DNA of 64,000 nucleotides from NCBI RefSeq assembly GCF_018128025.1, contig NZ_JAGSCS010000013.1, positions 1 to 64,000 on the forward strand, written 5' to 3'. Made by a program: the position numbers and the translations under genes. The stretch is from Proteiniclasticum sediminis (GTDB taxonomy: Bacteria; Bacillota; Clostridia; Clostridiales; Clostridiaceae). Shown in pieces: positions 1-8,764 of this stretch. The number at the start of each line of letters is the position of its first letter. Position 1 is the first letter of the stretch. The notes under the pieces were generated by a model. The model was not told the origin of the DNA and searched no databases. It worked only from the letters and a program-made list of their open reading frames with translations.

Positions 1-186
1 CTCCAGAGAGTGTTCAGTCCGGAAAAAATCCAAAATGCACTTCTCAGCGCGCAGTGCCGCCCCTTGGAGAAAGGCTACTGGGAAGTGTTTGGCAATGAAG
101 ACTTTTTGCAGATCAACCGCTTGCTGGGAAAAGATTGGACTCGTCAATATATCCCGTTGGAAGTGCTCCGAACGTATGGGAAATAG
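1..186 (+). CDS. C-terminal end of an unidentified protein (partial)
   Basis: Frame 1 is open from the window edge to a TAG at 184-186, giving the last 61 residues of a protein that ends in VLRTYGK. The piece is rich in aromatic and charged residues (GYWEVFGNEDF). I do not recognise the family and the start lies outside the window. An intrinsic terminator 32 bp after the stop supports a genuine gene end. A different-frame ORF from base 35 is judged spurious because it runs through that terminator. Confidence 0.6.
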   Translation, partial: LQRVFSPEKIQNALLSAQCRPLEKGYWEVFGNEDFLQINRLLGKDWTRQYIPLEVLRTYGK

Positions 187-217
187 TGTGTGTACAACAT
201 GCTCAAAACAAAAAAGA

Positions 218-266
218 ACAGCTGGAATCCCCTATTTTCAAGGGTTCCAGCTGTTTCTCAATTTTT
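218..266 (+). terminator. Intrinsic terminator of the partial gene
   Basis: A GC-containing stem (ACAGCTGGAA...CCC paired with GGG...TTCCAGCTGT, one bulged T) with a 10-base loop is followed by a T-rich tail. It lies directly after the stop at 186. Bases 267-386 hold nothing I can recognise. Confidence 0.8.
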
Positions 267-386
267 GAACTGTCAAAGTCGGGAATGTATATGATTTCAT
301 CGGATTTTCATATTATTAACTTATGTTGTAAAACAAGGGGGTTAAACGACTTCAGACTGTGCTAAAAAAGAACGGCATAAATCCGC

Positions 387-420
387 AAAAAAAGACCTCC
401 TTTTGGATATGGAAGTCTTC
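387..420 (-). terminator. Intrinsic terminator of the DUF4342 gene
   Basis: Read on the minus strand, GAAGACTTCC pairs with GGAGGTCTTT (two G-U pairs) around a 10-base loop and is followed by a run of seven T. It lies 16 bp after the stop of the gene at 436-984. Confidence 0.75.
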
Positions 421-435
421 TTTGGAGATCGAATT

Positions 436-984
436 TTAATAGATATCCGGTGAAAAATAACCCTTGAGATCATCCTCTTCCGAAAACTCTTTCTTGAAGT
501 GAATCTTATCGCCCAGGCCGTCGATTTTCTGGACGATCTTTTCTTTGTCGATGCCCAGATCCTGAAGCATCCCCTGACACTTGTCCCGCAGGGGCTTCGT
601 CAGCTCCACGGTCTTCTCCCCTTTATGGAAGCGGACGTCGGTGCCGGAAAAGAGCAGTCCCGCAGCAAGAAACCCCAAAAGCTTGGGTTTTCGAGCGAGA
701 AGCAACGTCCCCACCAGGACCAGGGGCACTGGAGCTTCCACCTTCTTTTCCCGGAACTGAAACTCCACCTGACCTGTCCCAGTATCCTTCAGGGACTGCA
801 GTGTCTCCACCGAGGATTCCTTTAGGTTCTCCAAGCGGTCTTCCCGGAGGTTCTCCAGATAGATGAGGGCCTCCAGCGTGTCTCCTCCGCTTTGGAGCAG
901 AGCTTCCCTAGCTTCCTCATAACTCACTTTTTTTCGTTTGCGCAGTTCATCCACCTTGGTTAAAAGATCGCTGTTCATTTCCAC
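436..984 (-). CDS. DUF4342 / UBA-like domain protein
   Basis: 182 residues. The first 45 residues read as a UBA-like three-helix segment (VSYEEAREALLQSGGDTLEALIYL), and the middle and C-terminal parts fit the DUF4342 family: a hydrophobic stretch (about 90-115, PLVLVGTLLL then LLGFLAAGLLFSG) between charged regions, so it may be membrane-associated. The GTG start at 984 is preferred because a GGAGG site lies 8 bases upstream; the next ATG is two codons in. The family function is unknown. It precedes recO on the same strand after a short gap and has its own terminator, so it probably forms the last gene of the era-recO transcription unit. Confidence 0.7.
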   Translation of the reverse strand: MEMNSDLLTKVDELRKRKKVSYEEAREALLQSGGDTLEALIYLENLREDRLENLKESSVETLQSLKDTGTGQVEFQFREKKVEAPVPLVLVGTLLLARKPKLLGFLAAGLLFSGTDVRFHKGEKTVELTKPLRDKCQGMLQDLGIDKEKIVQKIDGLGDKIHFKKEFSEEDDLKGYFSPDIY

Positions 985-1026
985 GACTACTTCCTCCTCC
1001 TCAAGATATCTTGCTGATCCGCTCCA

Positions 1027-1671
1027 TTACATATATTTCAGCAGATCCAAACTTTTGGGTCTCCGGGGGTAATTCTCCCGAATGATGTAACTTGTCAGCT
1101 GCGAAAGCTCCTTCTGCAGACCCTTTTCCACTTTAAGCACATGGACCTTGGCCATGTCCGTCCGCCGGATGAAGTCCAGGACATTTTCCGCGGCCTTGGA
1201 AACGGGAAAAGGCACCAGGTCCGTGCTCACGCGAAAACCCGTGGACTCAATGAGTTTCACTTCATAGGCCAATGTCAGGACTTCCATGTCCACGGCCCCG
1301 GATTCCAGAAGATAAAGGGCGGTGACCAGATTCCGGTAAAGCAGTGGGTTAGGATCCTGATCGGAGGTGGCGATATCTGCCATCTCCACATAGTAGGAAC
1401 TGTAGGTCAAGGCTTCCAGGGATTGGGTCAAGGCCTTGAAGCTGTTGATGGGTGTCCCCTCATTCAGAATATAGAGGGTCTTTCCTGGATAGAGAAGAAA
1501 CTCCCCGAAAAGCAGGGGCCGAACCAGGGACTGATACCGACTTTTGGGGGAGCGCACACCTTTGCAGATGACCGAAAGCTTTCCCAGCTGCTCGGTGAAA
1601 ATCCACATGAGCTTGTCTTTCTCCTTGTAGTCCATGGTTTTCAGAACGACACCCTTAACTTTTTCCTGCAT
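1027..1671 (-). CDS. recO: DNA repair protein RecO, compact form without zinc finger
   Basis: 214 residues. The N-terminal OB-fold (GVVLKTMDYKEKDKLMWIFTEQLGKL) and the helical C-terminal part ending in a typical KSLDLLKYM motif identify RecO, which loads RecA onto SSB-coated DNA with RecR in RecF-pathway repair and anneals strands. Most Firmicute RecO proteins are about 240-250 residues and carry a four-cysteine zinc site after the ESxGF motif; here ESTGFRVSTDLVPF runs directly into the next helix and the cysteines are gone. The start codon overlaps the era stop by one base (ATGA-type junction), indicating translational coupling. The identification is firm; the missing zinc site is a direct observation. 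Confidence 0.92.
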   Translation of the reverse strand: MQEKVKGVVLKTMDYKEKDKLMWIFTEQLGKLSVICKGVRSPKSRYQSLVRPLLFGEFLLYPGKTLYILNEGTPINSFKALTQSLEALTYSSYYVEMADIATSDQDPNPLLYRNLVTALYLLESGAVDMEVLTLAYEVKLIESTGFRVSTDLVPFPVSKAAENVLDFIRRTDMAKVHVLKVEKGLQKELSQLTSYIIRENYPRRPKSLDLLKYM

Positions 1672-2555
1672 TAATCCTTGTAGCCCAGTTCCTTCAGGAG
1701 ATTCGGATTATCCCTCCACTCTTTGCGAACCTTGACAAACGTCTTCAGCTCCACTTTGCCATCCAGGTATTTTTCCATATCTTCCCGGGCCCAAATTCCG
1801 ATCTTTTTCAGCGTCTGGCCCCCTTTGCCGATGATAATCCCCTTATGGGAGTCCTTCTCACAGATAATATCCGCTTCGATGGTCCAGTTTCCGTTGTCCT
1901 TCTCCTTCATGGAGGTGACTTCCACGGCTATGCCGTGGGGAATTTCCTGCTGAAGGAGCTTCAGCGCCTTCTCCCGGATGGACTCCGCCACCATGAACCG
2001 AAGATGGACATCGGCCACCATGTCCGCCGGATAATACAGCGGCCCTTCCGGAAGGTAGCTTTTCATCAGGTTCAGAAGATTTTCGGTGTTCTTTCCCTTC
2101 AGTGCAGAAATGGGGAAGATTTCCTTGAAATCCACCATCTGCCCGTAAGCTTCCAGGGTCTTGGCCACTTTGTCCTGGTCAAACTCGTCGATTTTGTTGA
2201 CGAGGAGGAAGATGGGGGTTTTCAGTTCCTTCAGCTCTTCCATGATCTTCACATCCCCCGGGTGAACTGCCCCGCTGGCGGTGGTGATGAAGATGACAAG
2301 ATCCACCTGATTCAGACTTTCCTTGGCCACGCTGACCATGTACTCGCCCAGCTTGTTCTGGGCCTTATGGATGCCCGGGGTGTCCACAAAGATAATCTGT
2401 GCCTCGTCATCCGTATATATGGCATTGAGATTCTTTCGGGTAGTCTGGGGCTTGTTGGATACGATGGACAATTTCTCGCCCATGAGATGATTGATGAATG
2501 TGGATTTTCCCACATTCGGCCGTCCAACGACGGTAACAAAACCTGATTTAAACAT
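1671..2555 (-). CDS. era: GTPase Era
   Basis: 294 residues. The Ras-like GTPase domain shows G1 GRPNVGKS near the N-terminus, G3 DTPG and G4 NKID, followed by a C-terminal KH domain with [11 protein letters not shown]. Era binds the 3' end of 16S rRNA and assists 30S maturation. The start at MFKSGF (2555) is chosen over an upstream ATG at 2576 because AGGGAG lies 6-7 bases upstream of it; this places the start inside the last codons of cdd, an 8-bp overlap. The neighbours ybeY, cdd and recO match the conserved Firmicute order. Confidence 0.96.
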   Translation of the reverse strand: MFKSGFVTVVGRPNVGKSTFINHLMGEKLSIVSNKPQTTRKNLNAIYTDDEAQIIFVDTPGIHKAQNKLGEYMVSVAKESLNQVDLVIFITTASGAVHPGDVKIMEELKELKTPIFLLVNKIDEFDQDKVAKTLEAYGQMVDFKEIFPISALKGKNTENLLNLMKSYLPEGPLYYPADMVADVHLRFMVAESIREKALKLLQQEIPHGIAVEVTSMKEKDNGNWTIEADIICEKDSHKGIIIGKGGQTLKKIGIWAREDMEKYLDGKVELKTFVKVRKEWRDNPNLLKELGYKD

Positions 2556-2967
2556 TTTTCTCTCCCTTATGTGCATCCAGATCCGATTTGGTAAACGCCC
2601 CCGGAAGAATGTCTTCCAGGGTCTTCACGAGGTACTCCTCGCTGTTTTTCACAATGATGATCGGGATATCTTTGTTCAGTGCGAATTCCACCATGACCTG
2701 GCGGCAGATGCCGCAAGGATAGGTAAAGGTGCTGGTGTCCCCCACCACGGCCAGCGCTTTGATATGGCGGTGTCCCTGGGAGACAGCATTGAAGATGGCT
2801 GTCCGTTCTGCGCAGTTGGTGGCCCCATAGGAAGCATTCTCGATGTTGCATCCGGAGATGATCTGACCGTCTTCCGTGAGCACCGCAGAGCCGACCTTGA
2901 ACTGTGAATAGGGTACATAGGCGTTTTCCCGGGCAGTCAGTGCAGCTTCAATCAATTCTTTATACAT
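2548..2967 (-). CDS. cdd: Cytidine deaminase
   Basis: 139 residues, the usual length of the homotetrameric Firmicute enzyme. The zinc site is complete: the NCAERTA motif (Cys ligand plus catalytic Glu) and the PCGICRQ motif with two further Cys ligands. It deaminates cytidine and deoxycytidine to uridine and deoxyuridine in pyrimidine salvage, which fits the upp gene elsewhere in the window. Its 3' end overlaps the era start, so the two are coupled. Confidence 0.95.
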   Translation of the reverse strand: MYKELIEAALTARENAYVPYSQFKVGSAVLTEDGQIISGCNIENASYGATNCAERTAIFNAVSQGHRHIKALAVVGDTSTFTYPCGICRQVMVEFALNKDIPIIIVKNSEEYLVKTLEDILPGAFTKSDLDAHKGEKNV

Positions 2968-3007
2968 TCTTTTCCCTCGCTTACATTATTGTTTAAAGAC
3001 ATCAAAT

Positions 3008-3026
3008 CCCCCTTCGAGGAAGGGGG
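3008..3026 (-). terminator. GC hairpin between the dgkA-PAP2 gene and cdd
   Basis: A perfect 8-bp stem CCCCCTTC / GAAGGGGG with a 3-base loop follows the dgkA-PAP2 stop on the minus strand. The downstream tract (ATTTGATG) is only weakly T-rich, so it may be an attenuating or processing hairpin rather than a full terminator. Confidence 0.45.
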
Positions 3027-3045
3027 CCGTACTGATGATTTTTCG

Positions 3046-3747
3046 TTAAAATCCGAAAATCCGAAAAACGAGAATCGTAATGAGAAAGCCTAAAAGTCCG
3101 CCCACGAATACTTCCTTCACCGAGTGGACTTTGGAATCCACCCGAGACTGGGCGACGATGATCGCCATGAGGTAGCTCAGGGTGATGGCGATGGTGGAAT
3201 CGGACAAATAGCTGATGATGGTGGCGAGGCTAAAGGCAACTGCTGCATGGCCGGAAGGCATACCGCCCTTTAGAGGCGTTCCCTCCCCCACCACAGCCTT
3301 GGTGAGGATCACCGATAAGGAAACGATGACCAGCACCACCAAAACCAGATACGGACTGGCGTGTTTCACCAGCTGAACCCCCCGGTAGGTGAAGGTGGTA
3401 ATCTCATTCCAGAAGATGAAATAGCCCACGATCACGGCGTTGATCGTCGTCAGGAGCACCGCAGCGGCCGCCGTGTTCTTGGCGATCTTAGCCAAGGGGT
3501 GGTAATGGTTGGTGGTGGCGTCAATGGCGCTTTCAATGGCGGTGTTGAAAAGTTCAGCGGACATGACCATGGTGATGGCGATGCACAGCACCAGAAGCTC
3601 CGGCTTTGTGATGTCCGTGAACAGGGAAAAGATGATGACCCCGATGGCGGCCACCATATGGATCTTCATGTTTCGCTGGGTTCGGACCGCATAGATGAAC
3701 CCGGATATGGCATAATTGAAACTGTCGATGAGACCTTTAAAATTCAT
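3046..3747 (-). CDS. Diacylglycerol/undecaprenol kinase fused to PAP2 phosphatase
   Basis: 233 residues in two parts. Residues about 1-120 are a DgkA-type integral membrane kinase with the characteristic ELFNTAIESAIDATT segment, whose Glu residues coordinate Mg-ATP. Residues about 130-233 are a PAP2 membrane phosphatase-like domain with GMPSGHAAVAF (the PSGH motif) and SRVDSKVHSVKEVFVGG (the SRxxxxxH motif). The kinase half is expected to phosphorylate undecaprenol or diacylglycerol, and the phosphatase half could reverse that. About six to seven hydrophobic segments are visible. It sits between ybeY and cdd, where Firmicutes usually carry stand-alone dgkA. Confidence 0.88.
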   Translation of the reverse strand: MNFKGLIDSFNYAISGFIYAVRTQRNMKIHMVAAIGVIIFSLFTDITKPELLVLCIAITMVMSAELFNTAIESAIDATTNHYHPLAKIAKNTAAAAVLLTTINAVIVGYFIFWNEITTFTYRGVQLVKHASPYLVLVVLVIVSLSVILTKAVVGEGTPLKGGMPSGHAAVAFSLATIISYLSDSTIAITLSYLMAIIVAQSRVDSKVHSVKEVFVGGLLGFLITILVFRIFGF

Positions 3748-3759
3748 CCTTCCACCTTC

Positions 3760-4263
3760 CTAATCCCGCGTAATGGCCAGCTTCCCCAGAATCCGCTCCT
3801 CCACATCCCGCATTTTGGCCTTGTCTTCTACTTCCATATGGTCGTAGCCCAGAAGATGAAGCACAGAATGAACCGTGAGATAGCATACCTCCCGCTTCAG
3901 GGAATGGGCATACTCTTCACTTTGTTCCAGGGCCCGTTCCAGGGAAATCACAATGTCCCCCAGAAGCAGCGCATCCCCGTCAAAATACTGATCCCCGAAA
4001 TCATAGTCCCGGTAGAGGTCCGTATAGGTAAGCCCGGGTTCATAGTCAATCATGGGGAAGGACAGGACGTCGGTGACCGCATCCAGATTCCGGGTATCCC
4101 GATTGATTTCCCGGATGGCCTCATTGTCCACCAGGAGAACACTGACTTCGGCCTCATACTGTACCCCCTGGTCTAATAGGGAAGCTTCAATGGTTTCCCG
4201 GATGGCTTCTTCCAACCCGGCCTCCATTTCCACGATGGTTTGCTCGTTTTCGATAATGATCAT
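3760..4263 (-). CDS. ybeY: Endoribonuclease YbeY
   Basis: 167 residues, the family's usual length. The zinc-binding signature HSVLHLLGYDH (HxxxHxxxxxH) is present near residue 130. YbeY is a metal-dependent single-strand RNase required for 16S rRNA 3'-end processing and 70S quality control. It lies 15 bp after pgpH and 12 bp before the kinase-phosphatase gene, in one minus-strand operon with era, its partner in 30S maturation. Confidence 0.95.
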   Translation of the reverse strand: MIIIENEQTIVEMEAGLEEAIRETIEASLLDQGVQYEAEVSVLLVDNEAIREINRDTRNLDAVTDVLSFPMIDYEPGLTYTDLYRDYDFGDQYFDGDALLLGDIVISLERALEQSEEYAHSLKREVCYLTVHSVLHLLGYDHMEVEDKAKMRDVEERILGKLAITRD

Positions 4264-4278
4264 TCTTATACACCCATC

Positions 4279-6321
4279 CTACTTTAGCAGTTTTTTGCGT
4301 TTGTCTTCCGGATACTCGATCCGTTCATGATAAATGGAGCCCAGGGTCTTCAGGAAGCTCAGCCGGATTTTGGCTACTTCGCTGAAGGTGATGTCGCATT
4401 CATCCAGCTGGCCATCCTCCAGTTTGTCTTTAAAAATCTTGTAGACCATGGCTTCCACTTTCCCGGCGGTGGGTTCTGTGATGCTGCGCACTGCAGCTTC
4501 CACGCTGTCTGCCAGCATCATGATCCCGGCTTCCCGGGATTTGGGCTTGGGTCCGGGATACCGGAAGTCTTCTTCCTTGATGGAAGAGTGATCCTCCGTA
4601 TTGTTCTTCATGGTCAGATAAAAGTACTTCACCAAGGTGGTCCCGTGGTGCTGGGCAATCATATCCTTGATCTCCTCGGGCAGCTTGGCTTTTTCCGCCA
4701 TCTCCAGCCCGATTTTTACATGGTTGAGAATAATCAGGGTGGAAAGATTCGGAGAAATCTCATCATGGGGGTTCTTGGAGCCAATCTGATTTTCCTTGAA
4801 GAACTGGGGTCGGGAAAGCTTTCCGATGTCATGGTAATAAGCGGACACCCGAAGCAGGATGCTGTTGGCATGAAGCTCCTCCGCTGCCGCTTCTGCCAGA
4901 TTGCCCACCATGATGCTGTGATGATACGTGCCCGGGGCTTCCATCTGTAGCCGCTTCAACAAAGGATTATTGGGATTGGCCAGTTCCAGGAGCTTGATTT
5001 CCGTCACCACATTGAAGGTATTCTCAATGATGGGAAGTACCCCAATGACCATAATTCCGGAAGTCAGCACGCCAACTCCGGCGAACACGGCGTTCTGAAG
5101 AGAATCCATCACCGATGCGGAAAGGAGCAGCCCCATCCCCAGGGCAAGAAGCATGGTTACGGCACCGATGGAGATGCTGGAAAGAATAATATCATTGCGC
5201 TCCTCCACTTTCTTCAGGAAGATTACGCTAAGCACCGAAGTGAGCATGAGGAGAATCAGGACCTGGACGTTAAATCCGGTGATTACCGCCATCATAATGG
5301 CGGTGAACATGGCCAGGGTCTGCCCCACCCGTTTCTTCACCAGAATGGTGAGGAGCATGGGCAGAAACGTATAGGGCAGAATAAACGGACTGATGATCAC
5401 CAGCACCCGGGTCATGAGGAGGGTGGTGCTGATGAGGAGAAAAATCAGGGTCATCCGTTTGAGATCGTCATAGATGGGCCGGTAAAACCTTCGCAGGTAA
5501 TAGACCATGAGGCCGTGGAGGGACAGAACCACTCCGGCCAGTCCCAGGAAAGGAAATACATTGAATCCGCTCCGATTGAGGTACCCCAGCTCTTCCAGAA
5601 TCGCCAGCTGGTTGGCGGTGATGGGCTCCCCTTCGGTGACAATCGTCTGGTTCTTCTTGATGATCACTGGGGTCACGCTGTCCCGGGCTTCTTCCTGAAG
5701 CTGCAGTGTGGCCGCCTCATCAAAGGAATAGTTCGGTTTAATGAGCGCCACAGCAAAACTCTTCATCGCTTCTTTTGCCGTCTCGGAAAAATTGATGCTT
5801 TCCACGGCATCGCTGATTTGCGTTTTGGACTGTTCCAGCTTCAGCGGATCATCTTCCTCCAGCGGCGTATCATAAATCTTCGAGATGCTGTTGTTCATGA
5901 TGTTCATGGCGTAGCGCAAATCGCTGTTGTCGATGGACAGGAGGGCCAGATACCCTTCCGGAGTAATCCCGTAGGTGCCCTTCGCCGCCAAAAGTCCGGC
6001 AATTTCTGAAGTGGATACCAGAGGATTGCGGGAACTGATGATACCATTGAAGAAATCACTATTCTCCTTCAAGGCTGCCCTTCGTACTTCCGGATTCTGC
6101 TTGTACTGCCGCTGCACATTGTTCACGGCATCGGCAATGAGGGCCTGGGTGGTCATTTCGTCCACCAGGTCCACATTGGCTTTAAAATCCACCGGAGCGA
6201 TATCGCCCGCGGCCAGATCATATTTTTTATTCACGATACTGGTGACCAGTACACCAAAGGACACCACCATGGACAAGACGATAACACCGCCTCTAAGCCA
6301 GGCTTTCCGATCGATTTTCAT
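4279..6321 (-). CDS. pgpH: Cyclic-di-AMP phosphodiesterase PgpH (7TM-HD)
   Basis: 680 residues. The order is an N-terminal membrane anchor, an extracellular 7TMR-HDED region (about 45-265), seven transmembrane segments (about 270-450) and a cytoplasmic HD domain with HHSIMVGNLAE, YYHDIGKL and IAQHHG metal-binding motifs. PgpH proteins hydrolyse c-di-AMP to pApA. The ATG at 6321 is chosen because AGGAGA lies 6 bases upstream; the upstream in-frame TTG overlaps that site. In many Firmicutes phoH precedes this gene; no phoH is seen here, and the upstream neighbour is an unrelated reductase. Confidence 0.93.
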   Translation of the reverse strand: MKIDRKAWLRGGVIVLSMVVSFGVLVTSIVNKKYDLAAGDIAPVDFKANVDLVDEMTTQALIADAVNNVQRQYKQNPEVRRAALKENSDFFNGIISSRNPLVSTSEIAGLLAAKGTYGITPEGYLALLSIDNSDLRYAMNIMNNSISKIYDTPLEEDDPLKLEQSKTQISDAVESINFSETAKEAMKSFAVALIKPNYSFDEAATLQLQEEARDSVTPVIIKKNQTIVTEGEPITANQLAILEELGYLNRSGFNVFPFLGLAGVVLSLHGLMVYYLRRFYRPIYDDLKRMTLIFLLISTTLLMTRVLVIISPFILPYTFLPMLLTILVKKRVGQTLAMFTAIMMAVITGFNVQVLILLMLTSVLSVIFLKKVEERNDIILSSISIGAVTMLLALGMGLLLSASVMDSLQNAVFAGVGVLTSGIMVIGVLPIIENTFNVVTEIKLLELANPNNPLLKRLQMEAPGTYHHSIMVGNLAEAAAEELHANSILLRVSAYYHDIGKLSRPQFFKENQIGSKNPHDEISPNLSTLIILNHVKIGLEMAEKAKLPEEIKDMIAQHHGTTLVKYFYLTMKNNTEDHSSIKEEDFRYPGPKPKSREAGIMMLADSVEAAVRSITEPTAGKVEAMVYKIFKDKLEDGQLDECDITFSEVAKIRLSFLKTLGSIYHERIEYPEDKRKKLLK

Positions 6322-6434
6322 CTCATCTCTCCTCAAGGGCCTTTCGCCATCGCCATGGGAAAATCCCTCTATTTGTTAACTCCAGTGTAGCAAAGTCTGC
6401 CCCGGATTGCCACCAGGGCCTTTGCCGCCGCGGA

Positions 6435-7409
6435 TCATTCAAAGACAATCAGGTCTTTTCCGGCTCCTTGGGGTTCGTTCTGGAGTACCTCCAAAACCTT
6501 GCCAAAAGGGACTTCCTGGCGCAGGGTTTCCTCGAGTTGTGCCGATTTCCAGGAAGTGGCGAGAAGGCCAAACAGCTTCTCCTTGAGGTCTCGGGGAGCT
6601 TGAACCGAATCGACGCCCTTCAGGGTGACACCCCGGAGGATAAAGGGAAATACCGTGGACTGGAAACTTGCTCCTGCGAGATTTCCTGAAGCGGCCACCA
6701 CGGCGCCGTAGCGGACCTCCGTCAAAATATTGCCCAGGGCTTCTCCGCCCGCGGCATCCACCACCCCATCCCAAGTCTCTTTGGAGAGGGGTTTTCGGGG
6801 TTCCAGGAGCGTACTGTGCAATATGACCTCGTCGGCGCCCAGAGAGCGCAGATACCCATCGTGGGCTGGGTTTCGCGTCACTGCCGTGACATGATGGCCC
6901 AGGGCCTTCAGGATCAGTATGGCATGGGAAGCCACACCTCCAGTGCCTCCCGTGACGAGAATTTTCGCCGGAGCCTTCAGTTCGCCCAGGGCGTGGACAG
7001 ACAGGGCTGCCGTCAGGCCCCCGGTTCCCAGGATCATGGCTTCCTTCGCCGTCATGGCTGAAGGGATTTTACAGACAAAGGACTCATGGACCTCCACCTG
7101 TTCGCGGTAACCGCCCCAGGTGTCGGTGCCAAAGCCAAAGCCCGTGAGAAACACCTGGTCTCCAACAAGAAATCTTGATGACCGAGTTTCCGTGACCACG
7201 CCTGAAAAATCGATGCCCGGAACCATGGGATACTGGCGAACCACACGAGTTTTGGGATTCATGGCCAGACGATCCTTATAGTTGATCCCGGAAAATTGTA
7301 CCTGGATCCGCAGTTCCCCTTCCTCCAGGGGTTTCGCCGTCACCGATTCATAGGCTGCCGTCCCCTGTCCATCTTCATTTCGGAGGATCAGTGCGCGATA
7401 AGTCTCCAT
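6435..7409 (-). CDS. YhdH/YhfP-type MDR oxidoreductase (acrylyl-CoA reductase-like)
   Basis: 324 residues of the zinc-free medium-chain dehydrogenase/reductase fold. The N-terminal GroES-like part has FSGINYKDRLAM and PGIDFSGVV, and the Rossmann NADPH site is VTGGTGGVASHA. These are hallmarks of the YhdH/YhfP/AcuI group, whose characterised members reduce acrylyl-CoA or quinones with NADPH. The natural substrate here cannot be read from sequence. The gene is flanked by gaps of about 110 and 150 bp and is probably monocistronic. Confidence 0.85.
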   Translation of the reverse strand: METYRALILRNEDGQGTAAYESVTAKPLEEGELRIQVQFSGINYKDRLAMNPKTRVVRQYPMVPGIDFSGVVTETRSSRFLVGDQVFLTGFGFGTDTWGGYREQVEVHESFVCKIPSAMTAKEAMILGTGGLTAALSVHALGELKAPAKILVTGGTGGVASHAILILKALGHHVTAVTRNPAHDGYLRSLGADEVILHSTLLEPRKPLSKETWDGVVDAAGGEALGNILTEVRYGAVVAASGNLAGASFQSTVFPFILRGVTLKGVDSVQAPRDLKEKLFGLLATSWKSAQLEETLRQEVPFGKVLEVLQNEPQGAGKDLIVFE

Positions 7410-7520
7410 AATTCACTCCCTCTCCCCAGAATCCGCATGCCTGGAGATTTGTTTTCTCTCATTATACCCTGATTTCCCCACTTCTCACTACCTTAATTTC
7501 ACATCCTGATTTTCACGCAA

Positions 7521-7559
7521 AATAAATGCTCATCCTAATCCATACGGACCAGGATGAGC
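7521..7559 (-). terminator. Intrinsic terminator of yqeY
   Basis: On the minus strand GCTCATCCT pairs with AGGATGAGC (9 bp) and is followed by an A/T-rich tail ATTTATTTT. It begins 7 bp after the yqeY stop. Confidence 0.7.
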
Positions 7560-7565
7560 TTCATC

Positions 7566-8012
7566 TTATCTAGTCAAATAATCCTTCACCAGGGAACTGA
7601 CGAGCTTATTGTCGGCCTTTCCTGTGATTAACGGTCTGAGCGCTGCCATGAGTTTCCCCATGTCTTTCATGTTATTTGCACCAATTTCCTTAGCTGTATT
7701 CTCAACCAATTCAATTATTTCTTCTTCTTTTAACTGCTTTGGTAGATAACTGAGTAAAGTCTCTATTTCGAAGTTTCCCTGGTCAACCAGGTCGCTTCGG
7801 TTGCCTTTTTCAAATTCGATTACAGCGTCTCTTCTCATTTTCACTTCTCTGGCGAGAATTTCAATGATCGTTTCCTCAGTCAGATCGGCTCGCGCTTCCT
7901 TTTCCGCATAGAGAATCGCAGATTTTGCCATGCTTAATACACTGGCTTTCGGCTTATCCTTGCTTTTTAGGGCTTCTTTCCAATCGGCCTGAAGTCTTTC
8001 TTTTATGGTCAT
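7566..8012 (-). CDS. YqeY / GatB-Yqey domain protein
   Basis: 148 residues covering the whole YqeY family: an N-terminal helical part (RLQADWKEALKSKDK) and a C-terminal GatB/Yqey tail domain with the conserved MGKLMAALRP motif. Members resemble the tRNA-binding tail of the GatB amidotransferase subunit, but their cellular role is undefined. The ATG at 8012 is preferred to the preceding GTG because AAGG lies 7 bases upstream. It lies 24 bp behind rpsU, the standard rpsU-yqeY pair. Confidence 0.9.
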   Translation of the reverse strand: MTIKERLQADWKEALKSKDKPKASVLSMAKSAILYAEKEARADLTEETIIEILAREVKMRRDAVIEFEKGNRSDLVDQGNFEIETLLSYLPKQLKEEEIIELVENTAKEIGANNMKDMGKLMAALRPLITGKADNKLVSSLVKDYLTR

Positions 8013-8036
8013 CACTACACCTTCTTAAAGCAAGTA

Positions 8037-8213
8037 CTACTTGAACTTTCTCTTTCTGGCAGCTTCTGACTTCTTCTTGCGCTTAACGCTTGGCTTCTCG
8101 TAGTGCTCTCTCTTCCTGACTTCGCTAAGAACACCTGCTCTTGCACACTTCTTCTTAAATCTTCTGAGCGCATTCTCTAAAGATTCGTTCTCTCCAACCT
8201 TGATCTCTGACAT
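8037..8213 (-). CDS. rpsU: 30S ribosomal protein bS21
   Basis: 58 residues, very basic, starting [20 protein letters not shown] and ending in a Lys/Arg-rich tail RKRKFK, matching bS21. It sits near the anti-Shine-Dalgarno helix of the 30S subunit and aids initiation. The start at 8213 has a strong GGAGGG site 7-8 bases upstream. A consensus promoter lies about 70 bp upstream and the gene runs into yqeY. Confidence 0.97.
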   Translation of the reverse strand: MSEIKVGENESLENALRRFKKKCARAGVLSEVRKREHYEKPSVKRKKKSEAARKRKFK

Positions 8214-8281
8214 TCATTATCCCTCCCTCCGCTAGTTAAAAATATAAATATCAGCCTTTAGGGCAAAATAACACACTGATA

Positions 8282-8310
8282 ATTATAGTACAAAACCAAT
8301 CATCAGTCAA
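8282..8310 (-). promoter_or_regulatory. sigma-A promoter of rpsU
   Basis: On the minus strand TTGACT (8305-8310) and TATAAT (8282-8287) are separated by exactly 17 bp. This predicts a leader of roughly 60 nt before rpsU. Confidence 0.8.
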
Positions 8311-8315
8311 TGTTT

Positions 8316-8657
8316 TTAGCCTGGAGGCCAGGACAAACTTCTTCCCCCCAGCAAGTGGAAATGCAGATGATCCACAGACTGGCCACCATCCTTCCCGGTG
8401 TTGACCACAATGCGGTACCCGCTTTGGGCAATTCCTTCAGCCTCGGCCAGCTGTTTCAGAACCACATAGGCCTTGGCCACCACGGCCGCTGAAGACTCAT
8501 CCAGGGCATTCACCGAGGAATGATGAACCTTGGGGACCAGAAGGATATGGGTGGGGGCTTTGGGATCGATGTCCCGGAAGGCGTATAGGTCGTCATCTTC
8601 ATAAACTTTTGTGGAGGGAATTTCTCCACGGACAATTCGGCAGAATAAACAATCCAT
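8316..8657 (-). CDS. HIT family nucleotide-binding protein
   Basis: 113 residues. The start MDCLFCRIVRGEIP and the C-terminal histidine triad (DHLHFHLLGG) place it in the HINT/HIT branch, which hydrolyses nucleoside phosphoramidates or dinucleotides. CxxC Cys residues near the N-terminus are typical of the zinc-binding members. The ORF could extend upstream, but the ATG at 8657 matches the family start and lies behind a purine-rich GGGGAG site. It falls in the usual mtaB-HIT-rpsU order. Confidence 0.92.
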   Translation of the reverse strand: MDCLFCRIVRGEIPSTKVYEDDDLYAFRDIDPKAPTHILLVPKVHHSSVNALDESSAAVVAKAYVVLKQLAEAEGIAQSGYRIVVNTGKDGGQSVDHLHFHLLGGRSLSWPPG

Positions 8658-8764
8658 TTTTTTCTCCCCCCTTCCGGTTCTAGAATTCAGTTCTATTATA
8701 CACAATTTTTCCGAAAATAGTCCGATAATTCTTCAAGTTCCCGGGAAGTTTTCCGTAAAAGGAC

